Assembly (NCBI GenBank): GCA_003150395.1
Contig: QAMI01000009.1
Location: forward strand, 1 to 9,591
DNA from: Candidatus Gastranaerophilales bacterium
GTDB taxonomy: Bacteria > Cyanobacteriota > Vampirovibrionia > Gastranaerophilales > Gastranaerophilaceae
Direction: 5' to 3'
DNA length: 9,591 nt
The stretch's first letter is position 1; each line of letters opens with the position of its first letter. Below are positions 1-5,685 of this stretch, piece by piece. The notes below the pieces were generated by a model, which did not search any database, was not told the origin of the DNA, and worked only from the letters and a program-made list of their open reading frames with translations. The position numbers were made by a program, and so were the translations under genes.

Positions 1-471
1 CCTGAAGCTCCTGTACAAAACGGTAATGCGCTTCCGTTAGAATTAATTCCGTTAGGTACAATTGTTCACAACATCGAATTGAACCCGGGTCGTGGCGGAG
101 TTATGGTTAGATCAGCAGGTAATGCCGCTCAAGTAATGGCTAAAGAAGGCAATTACGTAACAATCAAACTTCCTTCATCAGAAATGAGAATGGTAAGAAA
201 AGAATGTATGGCAACCATTGGAACATTAGGCAACTCAGAATTCAAAAATATTTCTTTAGGCAAAGCCGGAAGAAAACGTTATATGGGTATCAGACCTACA
301 GTCCGCGGTGTTACAATGAACCCTTGCGATCACCCTCACGGTGGTGGTGAAGGTAAAACAGGTCCCGGCGGACACCCGAAAACACCTTGGGGTAAACCAG
401 CTCTCGGACAGAAAACCCGCAAAAAAGGCAAAGCTTCTGATAAACTAATCGTTAGAAGAAGAAAGAAATAG
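1..471 (+). CDS. rplB: 50S ribosomal protein L2, C-terminal part (5' end outside window)
   Basis: L2 is a primary 23S rRNA-binding protein that helps join the subunits and supports the peptidyl-transferase centre. The reading frame is open from the first base, so the gene starts upstream; 156 codons and the stop are present, a little over half of a usual protein of about 275 residues. The visible part covers the second RNA-binding domain: the LGTIVHNIE segment, the GRGGVMVRSAGNAAQ stretch, then the conserved MNPCDHPHGGGEG block containing the histidine long linked to peptidyl-transferase activity, and a lysine/arginine-rich tail ending RRRKK. An internal methionine at 79 is not the start, because L2-like sequence continues upstream of it. 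It is followed by rpsS, as in the standard S10 cluster. Identification is very secure. Confidence 0.98.
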   Translation, partial: PEAPVQNGNALPLELIPLGTIVHNIELNPGRGGVMVRSAGNAAQVMAKEGNYVTIKLPSSEMRMVRKECMATIGTLGNSEFKNISLGKAGRKRYMGIRPTVRGVTMNPCDHPHGGGEGKTGPGGHPKTPWGKPALGQKTRKKGKASDKLIVRRRKK

Positions 472-492
472 CGCGAGTGAGCTGAGGGCACA

Positions 493-539
493 GGGTTTCT
501 TGCAACGGCTATTAGTTGGGCAGAAAACCCGAAAACCCT
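493..539 (+). promoter_or_regulatory. Structured rplB-rpsS spacer with competing stems
   Basis: The 138-base spacer is unusually long for an S10 cluster. GGGTTTCT (493-500) can pair with AGAAAACCC (522-530), with an inner CAAC/GTTG stem (503-506 with 515-518). The same 5' arm (AGGGTTT, 492-498) could instead pair perfectly with AAACCCT (533-539), so two structures compete. There is no U-tract, so it is not an intrinsic terminator. A role in mRNA processing, stability or r-protein feedback is inference. The rpsS SD (AAGGAG, 598-603) lies well downstream. Confidence 0.45.
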
Positions 540-609
540 TTAAACGCGAACGAGCAAGACCCTTAAAATAACAAAAACAAAACAACAAAAACAATAAAAG
601 GAGAAATTA

Positions 610-891
610 ATGGCACGTTCATTAAAAAAAGGTCCATACGTAGAAGAAGCTCTACAAAAAAGAATCGAAAAAATGAATGCAAATTCAGAACATAAAGTAA
701 TTAAAACCTGGTCAAGAGCATCAATGATAGTACCTGATATGTTAGGTCATACAATTGCTGTTCACAATGGTAAAACTCATGTTCCGGTATACGTAACAGA
801 GCAAATGATTGGACACAAATTAGGTGAATTCGCACCGACAAGAATGTTCAAAGGACACGCAGGTTCCGACAAAACTGCAAAAAGAAAATAA
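610..891 (+). CDS. rpsS: 30S ribosomal protein S19
   Basis: S19 sits in the head of the small subunit near S13 and contacts the A-site tRNA region and the intersubunit bridge. The 93 residues match the family length. Family hallmarks are the N-terminal MARSLKKGPYVEE, the WSRASMIVPDMLGHTIAVHNGK core, and the C-terminal HKLGEFAPTRMFKGH block, which is close to the S19 signature, before a basic tail. The start is fixed by the conserved N-terminus and an AAGGAG SD at 598-603. It lies between rplB and rplV in the canonical order. Nothing is missing. Confidence 0.98.
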   Translation: MARSLKKGPYVEEALQKRIEKMNANSEHKVIKTWSRASMIVPDMLGHTIAVHNGKTHVPVYVTEQMIGHKLGEFAPTRMFKGHAGSDKTAKRK

Positions 892-901
892 CACGAACTG
901 A

Positions 902-913
902 AGGGATTTCCCT
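902..913 (+). other. Small stem-loop in rpsS-rplV spacer
   Basis: AGGG-ATTT-CCCT forms a 4-bp GC-rich stem, 10 bases after the rpsS stop and well before the rplV SD (AAGGAAAG, about 941-948). It is short and has no U-tract. It is listed because almost every spacer of this cluster carries such an element. Confidence 0.3.
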
Positions 914-953
914 AAAGCCAACGAGTTAGATAAAAACTATAAGGAAAGTAAAA

Positions 954-1295
954 ATGGAAGCTAAAGCAAAACAAACAGATATAAAAATGACAGCAAGAAA
1001 ACTTCGCCGAGTAATCAACGAAGTTCGCGGAAAATCTGTCAAAGAAGCTCAAGACATGTTACGTTTTATGCCTTATTTCGCAGCTAGAGTTGTTGAAAAA
1101 AACTTAAAGGCTGCAGTAGCTAATGCTCAGGAAAAATACGGCGTGGGCGCTGAATCTTTGAAGATTTCCGAAATCTTTGCAGATGAAAGCGTTACATACA
1201 AAAGAGCACGTACAAGAGCTCAAGGCCGTATGTACAGCAGACTAAAACGTACATCTCACTTAACTCTTAAAGTTAGTGATATCGTTAAAAAGTAG
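954..1295 (+). CDS. rplV: 50S ribosomal protein L22
   Basis: L22 binds all domains of 23S rRNA, and its extended beta-hairpin lines the nascent-peptide exit tunnel. The 113 residues match the normal length. The N-terminal helical part carries TARKLRRVINEVRGKSVKEA, the middle VEKNLKAAVANAQ, and the C-terminal hairpin and tail RARTRAQGRMYSRLKRTSHLTL, which fits the L22 signature. The start is the only methionine giving the expected N-terminus and follows an AAGGAAAG SD with suitable spacing. It is co-directional with rpsS and rpsC. An opposite-strand open frame over its end is an antisense shadow. Confidence 0.98.
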   Translation: MEAKAKQTDIKMTARKLRRVINEVRGKSVKEAQDMLRFMPYFAARVVEKNLKAAVANAQEKYGVGAESLKISEIFADESVTYKRARTRAQGRMYSRLKRTSHLTLKVSDIVKK

Positions 1296-1383
1296 CGCGA
1301 GCGCGCCGAGTGCGGAGGCTGGGCAACGAAAACATTGTTTTGAAGTTGACAACCGAAGACACCATTAAGGCAAGCGAGCAAGA
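1295..1383 (+). promoter_or_regulatory. Structured rplV-rpsC spacer, shares motifs with the rplB-rpsS spacer
   Basis: The 123-base spacer begins with GCGC-GAGC-GCGC overlapping the rplV stop codon. It then carries a nested stem: CAAC (1324-1327) with GTTG (1345-1348), enclosing AAAAC-ATT-GTTTT. Its first bases (stop codon plus cgcgag, 1293-1301) are identical to those after rplB (469-477). Its end (gcaagcgagcaaga, 1370-1383) matches 546-559 at 12 of 14 positions. There is no U-tract. A regulatory or processing role is inferred only. Confidence 0.4.
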
Positions 1384-1418
1384 TGAAATGTAAAAGTACA
1401 AAACAAAAGGTATAAAAA

Positions 1419-2162
1419 ATGGGACAAAAAACACATCCAACCGGATTTAGAGTAGGCATTATTCAGCCCTGGGCAAGCACTTGGTATGCTAAGTTCAAAG
1501 AATATCGCCAATTAGTAAAAGAAGACGATAAAATCAGAAAATTCGTCAAGAAAAAATTATACACAGCTGGTGTATCAAAAATTAATATCGCAAGAAAAGC
1601 TCAAAACATCACAATCACTCTTGTAACAGCAAAACCTGGTATCGTAGTAGGCAGAGGCGGACAAGGTATTGAAGAGCTTAAAAACGAAGTAACAAAATAC
1701 ATTGGCAAACCCGTAATAATTAACGTAGTAGAAGTTGCAAGAATTGATGCTGATGCTCAATTAGTAGCAGAACAAATCGCTCAACAGCTTGAAAAACGTG
1801 TAGCATTCCGCCGTGCAATGAAGCAGGCAATGCAGCGTACAATGAGAGCCGGCGCTCAAGGTATCAAAGTTATGGTATCAGGACGTTTGGGCGGTGCTGA
1901 AATTGCTCGTTCAGAATGGGCAAAAGAAGGCAGAATTCCTCTTCAGACTTTACGCGCTGATGTTGACTACGGTTTCACAGAAGCAGATACAATTATGGGT
2001 AAAATTGGTGTTAAAGTTTGGATTTTCAAAGGCGTGTTAATGCCAGGCGAAAAAGCCGACCAAAACATCAAAGCTAAAAACGACAAAGGCGGATCAGACA
2101 AAGGTATGAGACGTCCGAGACGTAACAACAGAGCTGCAGCAACAGAAAACGCAGCAGAATAA
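1419..2162 (+). CDS. rpsC: 30S ribosomal protein S3
   Basis: S3 forms part of the mRNA entry channel on the small-subunit head and contributes to mRNA unwinding with S4 and S5. The 247-residue product has the family layout: N-terminal MGQKTHPTGFRVGI, a type-II KH RNA-binding domain with its GRGG loop at about residues 78-81, then the C-terminal domain with VSGRLGGAEIARSEW and the signature around RADVDYGFTEADTIMGKIGVKVWIFKG (about 179-205). The last 40 residues are a low-complexity basic tail rich in Lys, Arg and Asn, as is common in S3. It lies between rplV and rplP with a 37-base downstream spacer, the one standard-length spacer without a clear hairpin. Confidence 0.98.
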   Translation: MGQKTHPTGFRVGIIQPWASTWYAKFKEYRQLVKEDDKIRKFVKKKLYTAGVSKINIARKAQNITITLVTAKPGIVVGRGGQGIEELKNEVTKYIGKPVIINVVEVARIDADAQLVAEQIAQQLEKRVAFRRAMKQAMQRTMRAGAQGIKVMVSGRLGGAEIARSEWAKEGRIPLQTLRADVDYGFTEADTIMGKIGVKVWIFKGVLMPGEKADQNIKAKNDKGGSDKGMRRPRRNNRAAATENAAE

Positions 2163-2199
2163 GTCAAAAGGTATATAAAAAACAATAGGAGCAAATATA

Positions 2200-2613
2200 A
2201 TGTTACAGCCTAAAAAAACTAAATACCGCAAAATGATGAAAGGCAGAATGAAAGGTACTGAAACCAGAGGTACACAACTTGAATTCGGCGGTTATGCATT
2301 GCAAGCTGTAGAGCCCGGTTGGATTACCAGCCGTCAGATAGAAGCAGCTCGTCGTGCAATGACTCGTGAAATCAAACGCGGCGGTAATGTTTGGATTAAA
2401 ATCTTCCCGGATAAACCGATTACGGCAAAACCGGCTGAAACTCGTATGGGTTCAGGAAAAGGTAACCTTGAATACTGGGTTGCTGTTGTTAAACCGAACA
2501 GAATTCTTTTCGAACTTGATTACTTTGATAGAAATGTTGCAGTTCATGCTCTTGAACTCGCAGCTCAAAAACTTCCAATCAAAGTTAAAGTTGTAGAAAA
2601 AGCTAAAGCGTAA
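2200..2613 (+). CDS. rplP: 50S ribosomal protein L16
   Basis: L16 organises the A-site architecture of the large subunit and contacts tRNA. The 137-residue length is typical. N-terminal MLQPKKTKYRKMMKGRMKG is basic, followed by the FGGYALQAVEPGWITSRQIEAARRAMTR region and the near-invariant block KPAETRMGSGKGNLEYWVAVVKP with RILFE after it. The start is supported by an AGGAG SD at 2187-2191. Another + frame of 76 codons inside the gene, and opposite-strand frames, are shadows. The gene follows rpsC and precedes rpmC in the canonical order. Confidence 0.98.
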   Translation: MLQPKKTKYRKMMKGRMKGTETRGTQLEFGGYALQAVEPGWITSRQIEAARRAMTREIKRGGNVWIKIFPDKPITAKPAETRMGSGKGNLEYWVAVVKPNRILFELDYFDRNVAVHALELAAQKLPIKVKVVEKAKA

Positions 2614-2653
2614 GCGGTGAAATGCCGGATTAAAACGGCTCCGTTTATCGCTA
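2613..2653 (+). promoter_or_regulatory. Nested stem-loop in rplP-rpmC spacer
   Basis: Immediately after the rplP stop, AGCG(g)TGAAA pairs with TTTATCGCT (ending at 2652) with a single bulge and one G-U pair. It encloses a second hairpin, GCCG-GATTAAAA-CGGC (about 2625-2640). The structure ends about 25 bases before the rpmC SD (AAAGGAAA). No U-tract follows, so it is not an intrinsic terminator. The function is unknown. Confidence 0.4.
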
Positions 2654-2692
2654 AGACTTGGATTAACGAAATAAATAAAAGGAAAATAAACA

Positions 2693-2890
2693 ATGAAATT
2701 AGATGAAATGCGCGAAAAAACAGTAGAAGAGCTGCAAAGTGCAATTGTTGACTGGAAGAAAGATTTGTTTAATTACAAACTTCAACTTTCAACTCACAAA
2801 TTAGAAAATACAGCGTTAATTTCTAAAACAAAAAAACTTATAGCTCAAGCAAAAACTGTAATTAGAGAAAAAGAGGTAGAACATGCCTAA
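2693..2890 (+). CDS. rpmC: 50S ribosomal protein L29
   Basis: L29 is a small, two-helix protein at the exit-tunnel rim, next to L23, where it helps form the docking platform for trigger factor and SRP. The 65 residues match family size. The sequence reads as a helical hairpin: MKLDEMREKTVEELQSAI, then LFNYKLQLSTHKLENTA (the L29 signature region), then a basic second helix ending in REKEVEHA. The start has an AAAGGAAA SD about 8 bases upstream. Its stop overlaps the rpsQ start by 8 bases (2883-2890), the only overlap in the cluster, which suggests translational coupling of L29 and S17. Confidence 0.97.
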   Translation: MKLDEMREKTVEELQSAIVDWKKDLFNYKLQLSTHKLENTALISKTKKLIAQAKTVIREKEVEHA

Positions 2891-3128
2891 GAAAGAAAAA
2901 CAAGGAATTGTAATCAGTAACAAAATGGATAAGACTGTAGTTGTGAAAGTTGCAGACTATGAGCCGCATCCAAAATACAAAAAGATTATAGAATCAAACA
3001 AACACTACAAAGCTCATGACGAAAACAACATTTGTTCAGAAGGCGATAAAGTTAGAATTATTGAATCAAAACCGAAATCTGCCGATAAACGCTGGACAGT
3101 TGTTGAAGTTGTTGAAAAAGTAAGATAG
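2883..3128 (+). CDS. rpsQ: 30S ribosomal protein S17
   Basis: S17 is a primary 16S rRNA-binding protein with an OB fold in the body of the small subunit. The 81 residues have family features: GIVISNKMDKTVVVKV (first strands), HPKYKKIIESNKHYKAHDE (the conserved loop), then GDKVRIIESKPKSADKRWTVVEVVEK, close to the S17 signature. The start codon lies inside the last codons of rpmC in a different frame, and an SD-like AGAAAAAGAGG at 2866-2876 sits inside rpmC, fitting coupled translation. The antisense 175-codon frame covering its end and rplN is not supported by any family resemblance. Confidence 0.98.
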   Translation: MPKKEKQGIVISNKMDKTVVVKVADYEPHPKYKKIIESNKHYKAHDENNICSEGDKVRIIESKPKSADKRWTVVEVVEKVR

Positions 3129-3137
3129 TGAATAAAA

Positions 3138-3187
3138 GGCAGCATTACCATAGAGTAATGAGAGGCCAATGTAGTAAACATACTATA
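3138..3187 (+). promoter_or_regulatory. Two consecutive stem-loops in rpsQ-rplN spacer
   Basis: CATTAC-CATAGA-GTAATG (3143-3160) is a perfect 6-bp stem, extended by GGC (3138-3140) with GCC (3165-3167). A second perfect stem, TAGTA-AACA-TACTA (3172-3185), ends close to the rplN SD (AAAAGGAAA, about 3194-3202). The second hairpin could influence ribosome access to rplN; that is inference. Neither has a U-tract. Confidence 0.45.
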
Positions 3188-3206
3188 AAAGAAAAAGGAA
3201 ACTAAA

Positions 3207-3575
3207 ATGATACAACAAGAAACAAGATTAGAAGTAGCAGATAACACAGGTGCAAAACAACTGTTATGTATTCGTGTTTTAGGCAGTTCTAACAAAAAGT
3301 TTGCAGCAGTAGGCGACAGAATCGTTTGCTCTGTAAAATCAGCAGCCCCTAACCAAACCGTAAAATCAGGTGAAGTTGTTACAGCTGTTGTAGTTAGAAC
3401 AAAAGCTGATATAAAACGTGAAGACGGTTCAGTTATCAGATTTGATGAAAACGCAGCCGTAATTATTAACAAAGATGGTAACCCACGCGGAACACGTGTT
3501 TTCGGACCTGTTGCTCGTGAACTGAGAGACAAAGGATTCATGAAAATTGTATCTTTGGCTCCGGAAGTAATTTAG
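3207..3575 (+). CDS. rplN: 50S ribosomal protein L14
   Basis: L14 lies at the subunit interface, forms bridges with 16S rRNA and is the docking site for the silencing factor RsfS. The 122 residues are exactly the usual bacterial length. The sequence follows the family end to end: MIQQETRLEVADNTGAK, VVVRTKADIKREDGSVIRFD, ENAAVIINKDGNPRGTRVFG, and the ending VARELRDKGFMKIVSLAPEVI. The start is set by the conserved N-terminus and an AAGGAAA SD. In gene-order terms this is the first gene of the spc group, here directly continuing the S10 group with no terminator between them. Confidence 0.98.
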   Translation: MIQQETRLEVADNTGAKQLLCIRVLGSSNKKFAAVGDRIVCSVKSAAPNQTVKSGEVVTAVVVRTKADIKREDGSVIRFDENAAVIINKDGNPRGTRVFGPVARELRDKGFMKIVSLAPEVI

Positions 3576-3618
3576 TGGATTTTTGAAATAGTGAAACTCA
3601 CAAAACTCAAAACCTCCA
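3576..3618 (+). promoter_or_regulatory. Stem-loop filling the rplN-rplX spacer
   Basis: TGGA (3576-3579) pairs with TCCA (3615-3618), TTTTGA (3581-3586) with TCAAAA (3607-3612), and an inner GTGA-AAC-TCAC (3591-3601) closes the top. It starts on the base after the rplN stop and ends 14 bases before the rplX SD (AAAGGAAA, from about 3632). It is interrupted and AU-rich, so only moderately stable. No terminator tract is present. Confidence 0.4.
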
Positions 3619-3645
3619 ATAGAAACTAAAAAAGGAAACAGAAAA

Positions 3646-3984
3646 ATGGCAGACAAAAATAAAAAAGATTTGCATGTAAAAAACGGTGACAGAGTTATCG
3701 TTCTTTCAGGCAAAGACAAAGGAAAAATCGGCAATATTAAAAAAGCTGATCCTTCAAAGTCAAAAGTGACAGTTGAAGGCGCAAACATGGTGACAAAAGC
3801 CCAAAAACCCCAGCCGATGGCAGGAATTCAGGGCGGCCTTATCAAACTTGAAGCTCCGATGGATGCGTCAAATGTAATGGTTGTATGTCCCGCTTGCGAA
3901 AAACCGACAAGGATCAAACACGAAGTCGTTGACGGCAAAAAAGTCCGTGTTTGTAAAAAATGTGGTGAACAATTAGACGTTTAA
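3646..3984 (+). CDS. rplX: 50S ribosomal protein L24 with C-terminal zinc ribbon
   Basis: L24 is an assembly-initiator protein that binds the 5' end of 23S rRNA near the tunnel exit. The N-terminal half holds the KOW motif (VKNGDRVIVLSGKDKGKIG, about residues 11-29). The C-terminal half carries four cysteines in two CxxC pairs (Cys81, Cys84, Cys103, Cys106; CPAC and CKKC), a zinc ribbon seen in the L24 of several lineages and absent from E. coli. The middle ends with APMDASNVMVV, where the family usually has P-x-HVSNVM. At 112 residues the length is normal. The start is supported by the AAAGGAAA SD. It precedes rplE, as usual. Confidence 0.97.
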   Translation: MADKNKKDLHVKNGDRVIVLSGKDKGKIGNIKKADPSKSKVTVEGANMVTKAQKPQPMAGIQGGLIKLEAPMDASNVMVVCPACEKPTRIKHEVVDGKKVRVCKKCGEQLDV

Positions 3985-3985
3985 T

Positions 3986-4005
3986 CTTTATGTGCTAAAC
4001 TAAAG
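3986..4005 (+). other. Weak stem in rplX-rplE spacer
   Basis: CTTTA (3986-3990) can pair with TAAAG (4001-4005) around a 10-base loop, just after the rplX stop. It is an AU-rich 5-bp stem that could be chance; it is given for completeness of the spacer. Confidence 0.2.
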
Positions 4006-4034
4006 TTGACGTCCAAGAATTAAGGAAAAAACAA

Positions 4035-4592
4035 ATGACAACAACAAAAAATTTAAGAACAAAATACAATGAAGAAGTAAAATCAGCATTGAAAGAAAAG
4101 TTCGGCTATAAAAATGACCATCAGATTCCGGCTCTTCACAAAATTGTTTTGAACATGGGTGTTGGTGAAGCTTCTCACAACTCAAAAATAGCTGAATCAA
4201 TCGAAGCTCAGCTTACAAAAATTGCCGGTCAAAAGGCAGTTGTTACAAAAGCTAAAAAATCTATCGCAACTTACAAATTAAGAGAAGGTATGCCGGTAGG
4301 TGCAATGGCAACATTACGCGGTGACAGAATGTATGATTTCTTACAGAAACTTATCTGCGTTGTATTGCCGAGAATTCGTGACTTCAGAGGCATTAGCGCT
4401 AAATCTTTCGACGGCCGCGGCAACTATACTTTAGGCTTGAAAGAACAGGCTTTGTTCCCTGAAATTACATACGAAGAAGTTGATTTGGTAAAAGGTATGA
4501 ATATATCAATTATCACAACAGCAAATACTGACGACGAAGCAAGAGAATTGCTAAGATTATTGGGTATGCCGTTCAAAGGTATGAACAAGTAA
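4035..4592 (+). CDS. rplE: 50S ribosomal protein L5
   Basis: L5 binds 5S rRNA with L18 (encoded at 6642-7010 here) and contacts P-site tRNA as part of the central protuberance. The 185 residues match the family. Clear blocks are KIVLNMGVGEA (about residues 36-46), the segment GQKAVVTKAKKSIATYKLRE and its continuation GMPVGAMATLRGDRMYDFL, then RIRDFRGISAKSFDGRGNYTLGLKEQ. The C-terminal part contains FPEITYEEVDLVKGMNISI and a final LLGMPF. An AAGGAAAA SD lies at 4022-4029. It is followed by rpsN, as in proteobacterial and Firmicutes clusters. Confidence 0.98.
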   Translation: MTTTKNLRTKYNEEVKSALKEKFGYKNDHQIPALHKIVLNMGVGEASHNSKIAESIEAQLTKIAGQKAVVTKAKKSIATYKLREGMPVGAMATLRGDRMYDFLQKLICVVLPRIRDFRGISAKSFDGRGNYTLGLKEQALFPEITYEEVDLVKGMNISIITTANTDDEARELLRLLGMPFKGMNK

Positions 4593-4611
4593 TTGAAACA
4601 TAATCAAGAAC

Positions 4612-4636
4612 TTATCGTCTGTATACAAAGACATAA
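4612..4636 (+). other. Stem-loop in rplE-rpsN spacer
   Basis: TTAT(c)GTCT (4612-4620) pairs with AGAC-ATAA (4629-4636) around an 8-base loop: eight pairs with one bulged C. It lies about 20 bases before the rpsN SD. There is no U-tract. Confidence 0.35.
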
Positions 4637-4668
4637 AGTAAAGAAAATAACTAACAAAGGAGAATTTC

Positions 4669-4875
4669 ATGGCTAAAAAAGCGATGATAAACAAAGAACT
4701 TAGACGCGAAGCATTGGCTGCAAAAGGCAAATATCCTGTTGTAAGATTACACAACAGATGCTCAATCTGCGGCAGACCTCACGGTTACCACAGAGATTTC
4801 GGTCTTTGCAGAATTTGTTTAAGAAAAATGGCACACCAAGGCTTGCTGCCAGGTGTTACAAAAGCTAGCTGGTAA
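4669..4875 (+). CDS. rpsN: 30S ribosomal protein S14, zinc-binding type
   Basis: S14 is a late-assembling head protein of the small subunit. Four cysteines in two CxxC pairs (Cys31, Cys34, Cys47, Cys50; RCSICGRPHGY and GLCRICLRKMA) mark the zinc-containing short type. The length is 68 residues, against about 61 for the typical short type and about 100 for the cysteine-free long type. The C-terminal half (RxHNRC, GYHRDFGLCR, MAHQGLLPGVTKASW) reads like the long type with cysteines added. The extra residues lie in the N-terminal arm, between MAKKAM and RLHNR. The AAAGGAG SD at 4656-4662 is a strong match and fixes the start. Known cyanobacterial clusters often lack rpsN at this place; here it is present. 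Confidence 0.96.
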   Translation: MAKKAMINKELRREALAAKGKYPVVRLHNRCSICGRPHGYHRDFGLCRICLRKMAHQGLLPGVTKASW

Positions 4876-4883
4876 GCATAAAT

Positions 4884-4991
4884 AAGTTTAAATAAAAACT
4901 TTAAAACCTTGCTAAACTGCTAAAGCTCGTCAAGGCGGCAGCCAAAGCCGAACCGGACAAAAATTGGTAAGTAGCGTCAGAATTATCTGAC
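4884..4991 (+). promoter_or_regulatory. rpsN-rpsH spacer with three stem-loops
   Basis: This 136-base spacer carries AAGTTT-AAATAA-AAACTT (4884-4901), CGGC-AGCCAAA-GCCG (4936-4950) and a perfect 6-bp hairpin GTCAGA-ATTA-TCTGAC (4976-4991). The last ends about 10 bases before the rpsH SD (AAGGAAAA, from 5000). In E. coli, S8 is the feedback repressor of the spc operon, acting near the rplE start. A hairpin directly upstream of the S8 gene is a reasonable place to look for an equivalent, but I do not recognise an S8-binding helix here. Confidence 0.4.
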
Positions 4992-5011
4992 ATAATAAAA
5001 AGGAAAATAAA

Positions 5012-5407
5012 ATGAATACAGATCCAATAGCAGATATGCTAACAAGAATCAGAAATGCTAACATGGTATCTCATGAAAAAGTTGAAATGCCATCTTCAAA
5101 ATTAAAAGTTGAATTAGCAAAATTGTTAAAAGAAGAAGGATTTATCACTGACTACGAAGTTAAAGAAGTTGGTAAATTTAAAGTTTTAACAATAATATTA
5201 AAATACGACATGAATAAAAAACCGGTTATCACAAAACTGGAAAGAATTTCTAAACCTGGTTTAAGAAACTATTCAAAAGCAAAAAATCTTCCGAAAGTTT
5301 TAGGCGGAATGGGAATTGCAATTGTTTCAACAAGCAAAGGTTTATTAACAGACAGGAAAGCAAGAAAAGAAAACATCGGCGGCGAAGTTCTCTGCTATGT
5401 TTACTAA
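5012..5407 (+). CDS. rpsH: 30S ribosomal protein S8
   Basis: S8 is a primary binder of the central domain of 16S rRNA and, in E. coli, the translational repressor of the spc operon. The 131-residue product has the two family domains. The N-terminal one begins MNTDPIADMLTRIRNAN, with MPSSKLKVELAKLLKEEGFI following. The C-terminal one contains KPGLRNYSKAKNLPKVLGGMG and the S8 signature GIAIVSTSKGLLTDRKARK, ending IGGEVLCYVY. The start codon follows an AAGGAAAA SD. It is the last gene before a strong intrinsic terminator, which is unusual for the spc order because rplF normally follows without interruption. Confidence 0.98.
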   Translation: MNTDPIADMLTRIRNANMVSHEKVEMPSSKLKVELAKLLKEEGFITDYEVKEVGKFKVLTIILKYDMNKKPVITKLERISKPGLRNYSKAKNLPKVLGGMGIAIVSTSKGLLTDRKARKENIGGEVLCYVY

Positions 5408-5423
5408 TCAGATATAAATTAAC

Positions 5424-5453
5424 AAAAAAGACGCCTGATAGGGCGTCTTTTTT
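5424..5453 (+). terminator. Intrinsic terminator after rpsH, inside the spc cluster
   Basis: The stem GACGCC (5430-5435) pairs with GGCGTC (5442-5447) around a 6-base loop. It is flanked by AAAAAA and TTTTTT, so the stem can extend with A-U pairs and is followed by a six-T tract. It begins 17 bases after the rpsH stop. The symmetric A/T flanks would also let it work on the opposite strand, but no gene there needs it. It implies that rplF is transcribed mostly from its own promoter or by read-through. Confidence 0.88.
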
Positions 5454-5557
5454 GTTTGCTGAAGTTTAAGAGTGAAAAGAGAACGGTTAGTTGATAATAT
5501 TTCGGATTGATGGCATATGTTGACTGATTAATCTGCTTTACGAATATTAATAACCTG

Positions 5558-5586
5558 TTTACAATTGATTTTCTCCGTGATAAATT
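5558..5586 (+). promoter_or_regulatory. rplF: Predicted sigma-70-type promoter for rplF
   Basis: TTTACA (5558-5563) and TAAATT (5581-5586) are separated by exactly 17 bases, downstream of the terminator and upstream of rplF. A second, weaker candidate is TTGACT at 5520-5525 with GAATAT at 5542-5547 (16-base spacer). Transcription from the first would begin near 5593 and give a leader of about 90 nt. The call rests on motif match plus position after a terminator. Confidence 0.5.
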
Positions 5587-5621
5587 AGTAAAGTGGGTGC
5601 AATTGGTAGAAAAGCCCGCAA

Positions 5622-5654
5622 GCAAAATCTCAGCCGAAATTAAAATGATTTTGC
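5622..5654 (+). promoter_or_regulatory. Stem-loop in the rplF leader
   Basis: GCAAAATC (5622-5629) and GATTTTGC (5647-5654) form a perfect 8-bp stem with a 17-base loop in the predicted 5' leader of rplF, 19 bases upstream of its SD (AAGGAG, 5674-5679). A leader hairpin in a separately transcribed r-protein unit is where autogenous control would be expected. No known r-protein leader class is recognised. Confidence 0.45.
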
Positions 5655-5685
5655 AGGAAGTAGCATATACCATAAGGAGAAAATC

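Noticed and set aside
3014..3541. 175-codon open frame on the minus strand over rpsQ and rplN
   Set aside because: It is fully antisense to two certain r-protein genes, has no family resemblance, and its composition reflects the complement of AT-rich coding sequence.
5590..5670. tRNA-like stretch in the rplF leader (ggtagaaaagcccgc)
   Set aside because: No cloverleaf can be drawn: there is no acceptor stem, no TTCRA T-loop and no anticodon arm.
5419..5673. 84-codon minus-strand frame in the rpsH-rplF gap
   Set aside because: It runs through the terminator and predicted promoter, and shows no SD or recognisable protein features.
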